The translations under genes and the position numbers were made by a program. From assembly GCA_017431145.1 (NCBI GenBank), contig JAFRLQ010000100.1:62001-126000 (forward strand): 64,000 bases of DNA. The letters are read 5' to 3'. The DNA is from Clostridia bacterium. GTDB taxonomy: Bacteria > Bacillota > Clostridia > Christensenellales > Maliibacteriaceae. Below are positions 7,595-16,253 of the stretch, in pieces; positions within the stretch are counted from its first letter, which is position 1, and each line of letters opens with the position of its first letter. Under the pieces are notes generated by a model that worked only from the letters and a program-made list of their open reading frames with translations, was not told the DNA's origin and searched no databases.

Positions 7595-9130
7595 CTATTC
7601 TTTAAACATTAAGATTCTTGGTTCCTTTCTAAACATCAGCGACACCATAATTACAGCAGACCCCAGTATCAGGGCGCCACCTCCAATTATTGGAATCACA
7701 ATCGACAAAACATCTGTCTTCACTTCGATTCTTTCCAATGCATATGACGGCGTATCCAGAAAACAATCATTTGGTCCACGTTCTACCGCAATACTTCTGA
7801 CAGGACCATCTTCAGTTTCAATAATGGTTTCACTTCCTGTATTTTGATACAAAGAATTACCAATCCAGTTTGCAGTCTTTATCGCAAACGGGATTGCTAA
7901 CACTGCACTTATCACTAAAATCACTAACAGTTCCATCAAGATTTGGCCAAGGATTAAGTGTTTCTCAACCCCAAAAGCGTTTTGAATTGCTATTTCCATT
8001 TGGCGTTCAAACAGTTGGTTGCGCATTATCAGTACAAAAGCTGTCGTCATCACCAACAAGCTCACAATAATAAAGACCAAGCCGATTCCCTGTAATCGCT
8101 TCAATGGAGCAACAGAGGCTTTGAACGAGGGATTCGCAATTGTTGTTTTATAGAAATCCGATTCGAACAATTCCGATGTGTTTATCTCTTTCATGATCTG
8201 ATTCAATTTTGCCGGATCATCAACAAAGAAGTCTACTCTGTAGTATGGGACTTTTTTTTCATCTAAATCTTCTACATTAAATCCATTCACATATGCAAAC
8301 GTTGAAATGTTCCACTGCTGCGCGGATTTCGCGTCAAAAAAAACGAAGTTTTCAGCGAGATTGCATTCAACTGATCTCTCTGGTATTTCCTGTGAACTGA
8401 TTACAGAAAATAAACCTACTATCTTCAAGTCTTCTTCCCAAAGCACATCATCGAGTGTTCCGGAATTATCACAAAACAACTGAAGATCTTCAACATGGAT
8501 ATAGTCACCAATTTTAAGATCGTTGTGTTCAGCAAGCCAAGTGGAGATTAAAGCTACAGCCTCATCATCGCGCCTGATGTGTCTGCCTTCCACCAGTTTC
8601 ACCGATCCTCTCTGAAAAAGAGGATCAAGTTCGGAATTGTTACAGCCAAATGCATTTACAGTTTTCCTGTCGGCCTCATAAGCATCTTCAGAATACAGCG
8701 TTCTGTTTTCTGGTATTAAATAGTACGTATTAAAAAGAGCTGGCAATAATTCTACGTTCGGCAAATAAAGACACTCATCAAAATATACATTATACTCACG
8801 AACTCCATCAATCAGCATGACAGCGTCGACCACATCATCATTGAAAACGTCTTTTCCCGTATAAAAGTGCATCGCATATCCACCGGGCGTTTCTCTCACT
8901 TCATACAATTCCGGATTAGTATCGTAATTAAAGGATCGTTCCAGCGAAAAAGCAGTCCCAAGTCTTTTGGCCAGTTCGTTGATGGATAATACTGTTGTTC
9001 TGTATATCGACAACATGATTATCGATCCACTAAACAACAAAGCAAACAACAAAAAGAGAATCAGCGTATGTTTCGGATGCCTGATCAAGTATTGCCCCGC
9101 ACGTTTGATCATTTTCTCCCTGCTTTCCAT
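7595..9130 (-). CDS. FtsX-like ABC permease (3)
   Basis: A 511-residue permease of the same plan as permease 2: N-terminal helix (~17-38), outer domain with EGRHIRRDDEAVALISTW, and three C-terminal helices with an FtsX domain (NQLFERQMEIAIQNAFG coupling segment). It lies wholly in the AT-rich segment. The gap to permease 2 is 105 bases without an obvious terminator. It is transcribed divergently from permease 4 across an 84-base A/T-rich spacer that should hold both promoters. It probably pairs with permease 1 or 2 as a heterodimer served by the single downstream ATPase; that pairing is inferred. Confidence 0.87.
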   Translation of the reverse strand: MESREKMIKRAGQYLIRHPKHTLILFLLFALLFSGSIIMLSIYRTTVLSINELAKRLGTAFSLERSFNYDTNPELYEVRETPGGYAMHFYTGKDVFNDDVVDAVMLIDGVREYNVYFDECLYLPNVELLPALFNTYYLIPENRTLYSEDAYEADRKTVNAFGCNNSELDPLFQRGSVKLVEGRHIRRDDEAVALISTWLAEHNDLKIGDYIHVEDLQLFCDNSGTLDDVLWEEDLKIVGLFSVISSQEIPERSVECNLAENFVFFDAKSAQQWNISTFAYVNGFNVEDLDEKKVPYYRVDFFVDDPAKLNQIMKEINTSELFESDFYKTTIANPSFKASVAPLKRLQGIGLVFIIVSLLVMTTAFVLIMRNQLFERQMEIAIQNAFGVEKHLILGQILMELLVILVISAVLAIPFAIKTANWIGNSLYQNTGSETIIETEDGPVRSIAVERGPNDCFLDTPSYALERIEVKTDVLSIVIPIIGGGALILGSAVIMVSLMFRKEPRILMFKE

Positions 9131-9214
9131 TTTTCTGTTTTTTCCTGTATGATTTAAACATTAAGAGTTTTATGTTTCTTTTTAAGTATTATATCTTCGA
9201 TTAAGGAGATAACA

Positions 9215-10564
9215 ATGTCTGTGTTACGACGTTCAATTCTTTTTCTATTCCGAAAGCATAAGCACAGTATCACCCTATTTCTTCTGATGCTTGTTATGTT
9301 ACTTTTCGCCATAATCAGCATCGTATTGTTTCAAACCACAGAGCACACAAGAGAAACTCTCCGCGCATCACTTGGCGGATATATCCGAATTAATTATGTT
9401 ACTATTGATAAAAAGAGCAATCCCATTGATCAAACACTGGTCTGTCAATTATCAAAAGTCGATGGAATAGCAGAGGGAAACGGTATCAGCACTTATTACC
9501 TGTATGTTCCTGATTTAAACTTCTCTATCGGTAGCGACAAAGGGACGCCTTTTGAACATGTTCCGAGGTTTATTGCAAATGATAGGACCGAATTGAATGA
9601 AAACTTCTATTATCGTTCTTTTGTTCTGGTCGATGGAAGACACATTCAGCCTTCTGACCAAAACTGTGCCGTTATTTCAGATGTGCTCGCACAAAAAAAC
9701 CATTTGACAGTAGGAAGTACCTTTGCAGCAGAAAGAAACAAATATGTAGATGCCGATTTGGGCGATCAATCTGTGTCCTATCTTTACGAAGTTGTAGGTA
9801 TTTTTACAGTAAAAGAGCCTGTATCGACCAATGCGCTCTCTCAGACAAGAGACTATGCGGAAAACTTCATCTTTACCGATCATATCGTACCATCAACTTT
9901 TAGAACCAGTCTGACCGGTATTTATTATTACTCTGATGGTGCTCTATTTACTTTACACGATCCGGAAAAACTGGATGCCATCAGTACAGCATTTCAAGAA
10001 ACAGAAAGTGTAGATTGGTCGCAGTATACGATTCAAATCAACGATGCCGCTTATCAGCAAGCCGCTTCCGTCTTGCATGTCATGCGTACTATTAGCTTGT
10101 TTACTTTGATCATTACTATAGTATTCTCTTTTCTTTTCCTATCATTGAACATCTCGTTGTGGATCAAAAAGCGAAAACATGAGATTGGAATCCTCTTCTC
10201 ATTAGGCCTATCAAAGGCTAAGATTTGGCTGCAGCTTCAATTTGAAACCATGTTAATTATGCTTCTTGCACTTCTTCTTGCAGTTGCTTTATCAAGACCT
10301 TTTCTTGTGCTCACGAATAGGTTCATTATCCATCCAGTTTCACAATCGTATCAGTCATCTGAACAAAACTTTGATCCTACGAAAACCGTTGAACTGACTG
10401 CAGCGCCTCCTCCCTATGAAATGGAGCCTGTAGAATCAGTTTCTTCGGGTGAATTAATTGCACTCGCAACCGGGTCTGTCATTATCGTAGTGTTTAGTGT
10501 AACTTTTTCTTTTCTACCTGTTTTACTTCTTCATCCGCGAAGAATACTGTCACAAGTAGACTGA
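9215..10564 (+). CDS. FtsX-like ABC permease (4), divergent
   Basis: A 449-residue permease similar in length and plan to permease 1: N-terminal helix (~18-40), outer domain with DGRHIQPSDQNCAVISDVLA, and an FtsX domain with KKRKHEIGILFSLG (~320). It is AT-rich throughout and sits on the opposite strand to the other permeases with no ATPase gene after it, so it must use the 3805-4437 ATPase or one elsewhere. GATTAAGGAGATAACA precedes the ATG. It may be a diverged copy of permease 1 acquired with the AT-rich segment. Confidence 0.86.
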   Translation: MSVLRRSILFLFRKHKHSITLFLLMLVMLLFAIISIVLFQTTEHTRETLRASLGGYIRINYVTIDKKSNPIDQTLVCQLSKVDGIAEGNGISTYYLYVPDLNFSIGSDKGTPFEHVPRFIANDRTELNENFYYRSFVLVDGRHIQPSDQNCAVISDVLAQKNHLTVGSTFAAERNKYVDADLGDQSVSYLYEVVGIFTVKEPVSTNALSQTRDYAENFIFTDHIVPSTFRTSLTGIYYYSDGALFTLHDPEKLDAISTAFQETESVDWSQYTIQINDAAYQQAASVLHVMRTISLFTLIITIVFSFLFLSLNISLWIKKRKHEIGILFSLGLSKAKIWLQLQFETMLIMLLALLLAVALSRPFLVLTNRFIIHPVSQSYQSSEQNFDPTKTVELTAAPPPYEMEPVESVSSGELIALATGSVIIVVFSVTFSFLPVLLLHPRRILSQVD

Positions 10565-10593
10565 TCTATGTGGATAATTCTGTTTCACTCCGT

Positions 10594-11781
10594 TCATTCT
10601 TCTATACCAAGGACTTGCTTGATGGATTCCCTTCTTCCCTTTGAAAGCTCCGACCACTTGGGTCCCTCTTTCCACAGTTTGTCCAGTTCCGCCAGTACGG
10701 ACGGCACATCAATCCCCTGCGGGCACGCGCACGCGCACTGTCCGCATCCGATGCAGGCGCCCGGCCGCTTGTCCTCGTCCAGCGCGTCGATACGCATAAA
10801 GCTGGGCACCGAAGCCTGCACCTTGATGGAATTGTAGCAGTCCAGAAGATACGGGATGTCCAGACCCATGGGGCATCCGTCGCAGCAGTAGCGGCATCCC
10901 GTGCAGGGAACGCCTTTCTTCATCTCCTCTGCGATCTGCATGAGAACGTCCGTCTCCTCCTGCGAAAGCGGGCGGTACGTTTCAAAGGTTGCCAGGTTGT
11001 CCTCCACCTGCTCCGGCTCGTTCATGCCCGAAAGGATCATCTTGATCCCCGGAAGGCCCTGTACGAAGCGGAACGCGTAGGAAGCGTCGCTTCCGCCGTT
11101 TCCTGCCTCTTTCAGCCGCACGCTGTGTTCTTCCATAAGATTCGCGAGCTTGCCGCCGCGGCAGGGCTCCATGACCCACACGCCCAGTCCGCGTGAGGTG
11201 ATGATGTCATACTTGCGCTTCGCGTCCTGCAGCGTCCAGTCCAGATAATTGCACTGGATCTGCACGAAATCGAACATGCCCGGATGCGCATCCAGGAAGG
11301 ATTCCAGGAGTTCGCAGCTCCCGTGGAACGAGAAGCCGAAGTGCCGAATCTTTCCCTCCTCCTTCTTCTTCACGATATCCGGGATGACGTGATACTCGTC
11401 GCTTCCGTACACTTTCATCGACCACTCGTTGACGTTGTGCAGAAGATAGAAATCAAAATAGTCCGTGCCGCACTTTTTTAGCTGGACCTCGAACAGTTCT
11501 CCGTTGTCCACGGGTCCGGGCAGCGTATGCCCGGGAAATTTATCCGCGAGGAAATAGCTTTCGCGCGGCACATCCTTCAGAGCTTCCGCGATCGCGAGCT
11601 CGGATTTTGTGTTCACATAGGTATAGGCCGTGTCGAAATAATTGACGCCGCCTTCCAGCGCTTTTTTGAACATCTCTTTCACTTTTGCCAGGTCGATCTC
11701 ACCCGTCTCGTCGGTTTTGAACCGCATGCAGCCGAAACCCAAACGTGACAGTTTCTTCCCGTGAAACTCGTTGTAGATCAT
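10594..11781 (-). CDS. Aldo/keto reductase with C-terminal two-[4Fe-4S] ferredoxin domain
   Basis: A 395-residue cytoplasmic oxidoreductase. The N-terminal TIM-barrel has the aldo/keto reductase tetrad: Asp and Tyr in FDTAYTY (~49-55), Lys in LADKFPG (~81) and His in DFYLLHNVNEW (~113). The C-terminal 80 residues hold two CxxCxxCxxxCP clusters (CTGCRYCCDGCP and CIGCGQCACACP), typical of clostridial Fe-S aldo/keto reductases that may take electrons from ferredoxin. The start at 11781 is chosen over upstream in-frame ATGs because GGAGG lies 8 bases before it. Single gene, divergent from nadE. Confidence 0.9.
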   Translation of the reverse strand: MIYNEFHGKKLSRLGFGCMRFKTDETGEIDLAKVKEMFKKALEGGVNYFDTAYTYVNTKSELAIAEALKDVPRESYFLADKFPGHTLPGPVDNGELFEVQLKKCGTDYFDFYLLHNVNEWSMKVYGSDEYHVIPDIVKKKEEGKIRHFGFSFHGSCELLESFLDAHPGMFDFVQIQCNYLDWTLQDAKRKYDIITSRGLGVWVMEPCRGGKLANLMEEHSVRLKEAGNGGSDASYAFRFVQGLPGIKMILSGMNEPEQVEDNLATFETYRPLSQEETDVLMQIAEEMKKGVPCTGCRYCCDGCPMGLDIPYLLDCYNSIKVQASVPSFMRIDALDEDKRPGACIGCGQCACACPQGIDVPSVLAELDKLWKEGPKWSELSKGRRESIKQVLGIEE

Positions 11782-11924
11782 ATCCATTCCCTCCGATTTC
11801 AAAAGAATGCTTCTCTGATTCCATCATACCGCAAATCCGTTTCCCTTCCCACAGAAAAAAAGAAACAGAGAGCGCTGTTTTTGTAGTATGATAGTGAAAA
11901 AGAAAAACAGACGGAGGAAGAATC

Positions 11925-12668
11925 ATGTTCGACGCCGAAAAAGTCAAAAACGAATGCGTACAGTGGATCCGCGATTTCTTCGAGGAGAACGGTAAAGGCT
12001 GCAATGCCGTGATCGGCATATCAGGCGGAAAGGACAGTTCCGTCGTGGCGGCGCTGTGCGTGGAAGCGCTCGGCGCGGACCGCGTGATCGGCGTGCTCAT
12101 GCCCTGCGGCGAACAGCACGATATCGACATGGCGCAGCTTCTGGTCGATCATCTGGGGATCCGTCACTACATCGTCAATATCAAGGATGCGGTGGAAGGC
12201 ATCACGAATGCCATTCCGTTCACGCTCTCCGATCAAAGCAGGATCAACCTGCCCGCCCGCATCCGCATGGCGACGCTTTATGCAGTCTCGCAGAGCCACA
12301 ACGGTCGCGTGGCCAACACCTGCAATCTCTCCGAGGACTGGGTCGGTTATTCCACGCGCTACGGCGACGCAGCCGGTGATTTCAGCCCCTGCTCGCATCT
12401 GGTGGTACGCGAGGTAAAGGAGATCGGAACGCTTCTGGGCCTTCCGGACGTTCTGGTGCACAAAGTCCCGATCGACGGCCTTTCCGGAAAGACGGACGAG
12501 GACAATCTTGGCTTCACCTATGCCGAACTTGACCGCTACATCCGCGAGGGCGAGATCGACGACCCTGAAAAAAAGGCGCGCATCGACCGCCTGCACAGGC
12601 TCAACCTGTTCAAGCTTCAGCTGATGCCCTCCTACGATCCCTGCATCACCGTCCGCGGAGACGAATGA
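11925..12668 (+). CDS. nadE: NH3-dependent NAD+ synthetase
   Basis: A 247-residue enzyme that amidates deamido-NAD+ with ammonia and ATP, the last step of NAD synthesis. The PP-loop ATP site SGGKDSS is at ~29-35, and the NAD synthetase motifs NTCNLSEDWVGYSTRYGD (~126-143) and PIDGLSGKTDEDNLG (~187-201) follow. Length fits the ammonia-dependent form without a glutaminase domain. ACGGAGGAAGAATC precedes the ATG. Monocistronic, ending at a terminator shared with the convergent LUD gene. Confidence 0.95.
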   Translation: MFDAEKVKNECVQWIRDFFEENGKGCNAVIGISGGKDSSVVAALCVEALGADRVIGVLMPCGEQHDIDMAQLLVDHLGIRHYIVNIKDAVEGITNAIPFTLSDQSRINLPARIRMATLYAVSQSHNGRVANTCNLSEDWVGYSTRYGDAAGDFSPCSHLVVREVKEIGTLLGLPDVLVHKVPIDGLSGKTDEDNLGFTYAELDRYIREGEIDDPEKKARIDRLHRLNLFKLQLMPSYDPCITVRGDE

Positions 12669-12685
12669 TCATTCAAAAAGCAAAA

Positions 12686-12729
12686 CAGTGCCCGCTGTTC
12701 CTGCGTGAAAGCAGAAACGGCGGGCACTG
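12686..12729. terminator. Bidirectional terminator between nadE and the LUD gene
   Basis: CAGTGCCCGC and GCGGGCACTG form a 10-bp stem around a 24-base loop. The minus-strand side continues into TTTTGCTTTTTG, so it should work best for the LUD gene. Confidence 0.75.
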
Positions 12730-12750
12730 ACCGTTTCGGGTATTTTCCGG

Positions 12751-13380
12751 TCAGAATCCCAGCGTATCGTTGACCAGGATCACGTGGATGCGGTCCGCGT
12801 GTCTGGAGTACCGGGTGATCAGGATCTGGCAGCAGATGGTATCCGGAGACTTGCAGTTCATGCAGGCACCGGTCTTGGAGCACGGCGTGGAAAGGCCGAA
12901 ACGTTGCGCATTGATCGGCGCCGCCACGTTGCGGGCGCGCTTCATGGCGCCGTCCACATCGCTGCAGACCTTGTTCATGCCCACGATCAGAACGACCTTC
13001 TTCGGTCCCTGCGCCAGTGCGGAGACACGGTTCGCGTTTCCGTCGATGTTGATCATGACGCCGTCATTGGTAATGGCGTTGGCGCTGGCAAGATAGACGT
13101 CCGCGTCGTATGCCGCCAGCATGGCTGCGCGCTTGTCTTCGATGGCGTCGCGGTCGATAAAGTCGTAGTTTCCTTCCTTCATGGCGTCGGAAAGCCCGAT
13201 CTCATGGACGCTCATGCCACCGCCCATGGTCACCTTGCTCCCCTCCGGGATCAGGGACAGCGCGATCTTCAGCGCCTCTTCTCTGTCCTTGGCGTAATAG
13301 CCGTTCATGTTGCGGGACCTGAGTCCCTTGATCACGGTCTGCGCCAGAAGATCGTTGCGTTTGGTGATATTCTCATTCAT
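12751..13380 (-). CDS. LUD-domain protein (LutC/YkgG-like, DUF162)
   Basis: A 209-residue single-domain LUD protein. The family signature GGGMSVHEIGLSDAMKEGNY is at ~54-73, followed by the conserved ASANAITNDG (~106) and VLIVGMNKV near the C-terminal part. A cluster of four cysteines near the end (CSKTGACMNCKSPDTICC) could hold a metal or disulfide. The related LutC takes part in lactate oxidation, but stand-alone clostridial members are uncharacterised and there are no lutA/lutB genes here, so the role is open. The start is taken at 13380, where AAAGAGG has 9-base spacing, not at 13389. Confidence 0.85.
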   Translation of the reverse strand: MNENITKRNDLLAQTVIKGLRSRNMNGYYAKDREEALKIALSLIPEGSKVTMGGGMSVHEIGLSDAMKEGNYDFIDRDAIEDKRAAMLAAYDADVYLASANAITNDGVMINIDGNANRVSALAQGPKKVVLIVGMNKVCSDVDGAMKRARNVAAPINAQRFGLSTPCSKTGACMNCKSPDTICCQILITRYSRHADRIHVILVNDTLGF

Positions 13381-13560
13381 TGGAATCATCCTCTTTCTGT
13401 TGTAATCTCAGCCGGAAATCTTCCGTTCCCTTTGCTTCATTATACCGTACGTCCGGCTCCGTTTCCACACAGGACAGCACTTAAACTGTAACCGGCGTAC
13501 ATCTGTGGTATACTCTTGAAAAAGCTGCTGCAAAACTTTGCGCATGCGGGGTGACCTGAT

Positions 13561-14121
13561 TTGGAAACGTTCTATACGAGCGAACGAAGCGTGTGGCGCC
13601 GGTATCTCGCCGAACACTTCGAGACACAAAAGGAGATCTGGTTCGTCTTTCCGGTAAAGGATTCCGGTGAGGAAGGCCTTTCCTATAACGACGCCGTCGA
13701 GGAGGCGCTGTGTTTCGGATGGATCGACAGCACGAACCGACGTCTCGACGATTTGCATCAGGCGCGCCGTTTCTCGCCCAGAAGAAAAGGAAGCCCGTAT
13801 TCCAGGCCGAACATCGAGCGGCTGATCTGGCTGGACGCGCAGGGAATGATCCATCCGTCCGTCAGGGACAGCATCCTCCCGGTCATTCAGGAAGAATTCG
13901 TGTTTCCGGAGGACATCCTGGACGCGCTCCGGCAGGACGGAACGGTCTGGGAAAACTATCAGCAGTTTACGGAACCCTACAAACGCATCCGCGTCGCCTA
14001 CATCGACGCCGCGAGAAAGCGGCCGGAGGAATTCAGCAAAAGGCTGAACAGTTTCATCGAAAAGACGCGCAAAGGCAAACTGATCAAAGGATACGGCGGA
14101 ATCGAAAAGTATTACAGGTGA
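13561..14121 (+). CDS. YdeI/OmpD-associated family protein (TTG start)
   Basis: A 186-residue cytoplasmic protein of the YdeI (bacteriocin-protection/OmdA-like) family. It has the conserved N-terminal block with KEIWFVFPVKDSG and SYNDAVEEALCFGWIDS (~40-57) and the basic segment RFSPRRKGSPYSRPNIERL (~69-87). The C-terminal half includes AARKRPEEFSKRL and ends in a Lys/Gly-rich tail. The start appears to be TTG at 13561; no ATG follows in the conserved region, and GGGGTGA lies about 8 bases upstream. Function is not established. It is followed 6 bases later by a DUF3795 gene. Confidence 0.8.
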   Translation: METFYTSERSVWRRYLAEHFETQKEIWFVFPVKDSGEEGLSYNDAVEEALCFGWIDSTNRRLDDLHQARRFSPRRKGSPYSRPNIERLIWLDAQGMIHPSVRDSILPVIQEEFVFPEDILDALRQDGTVWENYQQFTEPYKRIRVAYIDAARKRPEEFSKRLNSFIEKTRKGKLIKGYGGIEKYYR

Positions 14122-14127
14122 CCGAAT

Positions 14128-14403
14128 ATGGAGAAAACGATAAACGAACTGATCGCATACTGCGGTGTGGACTGTTCCGCGTGTCCGGACTATCAAAACG
14201 GAGTCTGCCCTTCCTGCAGACGCACCGAATGGACCGCGGACGACATCTGTATGCCCGTAAAGTGCTGCAGGGAAAAAAGCATCATATCCTGCGGAGACTG
14301 CGCGGACTTCCCCTGCGGAGACATGAAGGAATTCTACGGGGAATCCGAGAGCCATGCCGAAGCGTACCGCCGGATGCTTGCCGCAGGAGGAGACAGCAAA
14401 TGA
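14128..14403 (+). CDS. DUF3795 cysteine-rich protein
   Basis: A 91-residue DUF3795-like protein with about thirteen cysteines in clusters: CGVDCSACPDY (12-22), CPSC (~28-31), CMPVKCC (~42-48) and CGDCADFPC (~55-63). This suggests a Zn- or Fe-S-binding fold. It lies 6 bases after the YdeI-like gene and its TGA overlaps the next ATG, so it is the middle gene of a small operon. Function unknown. Confidence 0.8.
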   Translation: MEKTINELIAYCGVDCSACPDYQNGVCPSCRRTEWTADDICMPVKCCREKSIISCGDCADFPCGDMKEFYGESESHAEAYRRMLAAGGDSK

Positions 14404-14744
14404 AAAAACAAAGCATCCGGACCGCTTTTGTCATCGCAGCTTCCGCCGTATGTGTGCTGCTGACCGTTCTCGCCGCCGCTTTTCTCATTCTGGGCATCCG
14501 CACCGCTTCCATCCGGGACGGTCATCAAGCTCTGTACGAAAATGAAAAATATCAGAAACCCGTGTCGGTCGAAGGGATCGAAGTCATCACGCAGGATGTG
14601 TCCTGCGGCTATGCGGTCATTGAAATGTTTTCCGCGTGGAGCGGTCATGACGTGACGGAGGAAAGCCTTTACACGGAATACGGAAAGGTCACGACGTCAA
14701 CTGGCCGCGCCTTCTGTCCGCTGACAGAACGCTCTTTTCATTGA
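14400..14744 (+). pseudogene. Truncated C39-like peptidase
   Basis: The frame codes an N-terminal membrane helix (~10-30) and then QDVSCGYAVIEMFSAW (~63-78), which looks like the catalytic-cysteine segment of a papain-like C39-type peptidase, continuing to TEYGKVTTSTG. It stops 16 residues later and has neither the catalytic His nor the Asp expected in a full-length protein of well over 200 residues. Downstream sequence does not continue the family and runs straight into a terminator, so the 3' part seems deleted. The start ATG overlaps the previous stop. The family assignment is from memory of the motif and is moderate. Confidence 0.6.
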
Positions 14745-14755
14745 TTGGAAAACAG

Positions 14756-14805
14756 AAAGCCGGAGATTTCAGACGGTTCTAAACCACTGTGTTCTCCGGC
14801 TTTTC
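14756..14805. terminator. Terminator between convergent genes
   Basis: GCCGGAGA (14759-14766) pairs with TCTCCGGC (14793-14800), followed by TTTTC on the plus strand and by a CTTTCTG tract on the minus strand. It separates the truncated peptidase from the convergent lipoprotein gene. Confidence 0.7.
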
Positions 14806-14836
14806 GATGAAAAGCGCTTTCGCTGTCAGATGCTAC

Positions 14837-15721
14837 TCATCCCTGCAGCTCAGCCGGCGCGACTTCCAGGACCAGTTCTTTGTCGATATACCGCAGCACC
14901 ATCCTTACTTCCTCCTCCATGATGTATTCTTCCATGTAGTAGGCATAGGTATGGTCAAACAGAAGATAGGGTCCCTGTTTGTCCTCCCCTTCCTGGAGAT
15001 TCCGGATGTATCCCTGGCTCTCCAGCCAGACATCCGCCAGTTCGTTTTCCCCGTCCGTCATGACGATGTTCAGGTCATCGTTGAGCCGCCTGCCTTCGTG
15101 CAGATGCGTCACGAAGTGCTCCGCTGTTCCGTCGCCGTCCGCGTCCCAGTCGAATTCTCTGACGACCGGCGGTTTCTGGCTCTCGATCTTCTCTTCAAGC
15201 GTGATCCACTCGCGCTGACCTTCAGGCTGTTCGAGATATGCCGCGATCAGTTCAAGCGTCGCCGCGACCGTATTGTCCGGCTCACTTACCCTGTGACAGA
15301 TCTCACCGGGATAAAGGTAGTAATACTGATCCTCAACGGGAAGAAAACGGAATGCATATTCTGTCCCGTCTTTCCATGTGAAGGAGAATGTCAGGATCTG
15401 CCCCGCGTCACCCGACGGCGTTTGCGTATCGGTCGAAACGTAGTATCCCGTGACCGTCCTCCAAAGATCGCTCACCACATCCTTTTCCCTGAGCGTTTCA
15501 TCGATCGTCTCTCCGGACACACAGACGGACGCAGGTTCATCTCCGGTCCGCGCACGCTCCAGTTGTTCCAGAAAATCCTCATCATAACCGTAGCGGTCGT
15601 CCTCATGGTACTGCGCGATCTTCAGATGAGAAAATTGCGGACGCATATCCGTTTCCTGCCCAACACATCCGAACATCAGGATGACCGGAAGGATCAGGAT
15701 CCAGAGTCTTTTTTTCAGCAT
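14837..15721 (-). CDS. Predicted lipoprotein, unrecognised family
   Basis: 294 residues starting with a lipoprotein signal (Lys-rich start, hydrophobic core, lipobox LMFGC with the acylated Cys at ~19), so it should be anchored outside the cytoplasmic membrane. The rest is acidic and soluble-looking, with a DWDADGDGTAEHF segment (~200) resembling a calcium-binding FG-GAP/EF-hand-like loop. I do not recognise the family. The gene stands alone, with 89 bases to the next gene upstream. Confidence 0.75.
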   Translation of the reverse strand: MLKKRLWILILPVILMFGCVGQETDMRPQFSHLKIAQYHEDDRYGYDEDFLEQLERARTGDEPASVCVSGETIDETLREKDVVSDLWRTVTGYYVSTDTQTPSGDAGQILTFSFTWKDGTEYAFRFLPVEDQYYYLYPGEICHRVSEPDNTVAATLELIAAYLEQPEGQREWITLEEKIESQKPPVVREFDWDADGDGTAEHFVTHLHEGRRLNDDLNIVMTDGENELADVWLESQGYIRNLQEGEDKQGPYLLFDHTYAYYMEEYIMEEEVRMVLRYIDKELVLEVAPAELQG

Positions 15722-15810
15722 AACAAGTCACTCCTCACGCGGCGGCGCCGCTTTTGTTCTCTGCATCAAATACTCTGCAGCAAAGGAAATCATTACAGAA
15801 CGGCACTCCG

Positions 15811-16233
15811 TCATCGCTCCGGCTGTGCCGGCATCTGCGACAGAAGCGTTTCATGCACGCCGGGAAGGGCACGCTTCAGCGACACGATCCTGCCGTTTGA
15901 AAGAAAGCAGTGCTTCGATACCGCTGTGGAAGAGATCTCATCCGTCGTGAGATTCCGGAACGTGTACGCCAGTTCCAGCACGACTCCGGTGTATTTTCCG
16001 ACTGTGACCGTGATCCCGATCTCGTCGTCAAAAAAAACGGGTTTCAGGTATTCCACCGAGATCCCGGTGACCGGAGAAACGACGCCTGCCTCCTCCATCT
16101 TTTTATATGAGATCCCGATGCCGTCCAGATACGCGATCCTGGCCTCCTCCATCCACTTCACATAATTCGCGTGATGGATGATGCCCATCCGGTCCGTCTC
16201 ATGATAATGCGCTCTTCTGATATATTCCGCCAT
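15811..16233 (-). CDS. Acyl-CoA thioesterase (YbgC/4HBT hot-dog family)
   Basis: A 140-residue hot-dog protein. The YbgC-type active-site stretch HYHETDRMGIIHHANYVKW lies at ~9-27 (Asp and His of the DxxGxxxHxxY pattern), followed by WMEEARIAYL and VEYLKPVFFDDEI. Expected to hydrolyse short or aromatic acyl-CoA thioesters in the cytoplasm. The start is 16233 with AAAGGAG 7 bases upstream; a longer frame to 16293 overlaps the previous gene and lacks a ribosome site. It follows the esterase gene by 20 bases. Confidence 0.88.
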   Translation of the reverse strand: MAEYIRRAHYHETDRMGIIHHANYVKWMEEARIAYLDGIGISYKKMEEAGVVSPVTGISVEYLKPVFFDDEIGITVTVGKYTGVVLELAYTFRNLTTDEISSTAVSKHCFLSNGRIVSLKRALPGVHETLLSQMPAQPER

Positions 16234-16253
16234 CCGACGCTCCTTTCTGTCTA

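Noticed and set aside
13710-14744. 344-codon frame across the YdeI-like and DUF3795 genes
   Set aside because: Only its last 115 codons (from the ATG at 14400) are coding-like; the earlier part is a frame-shifted shadow of the two upstream genes.
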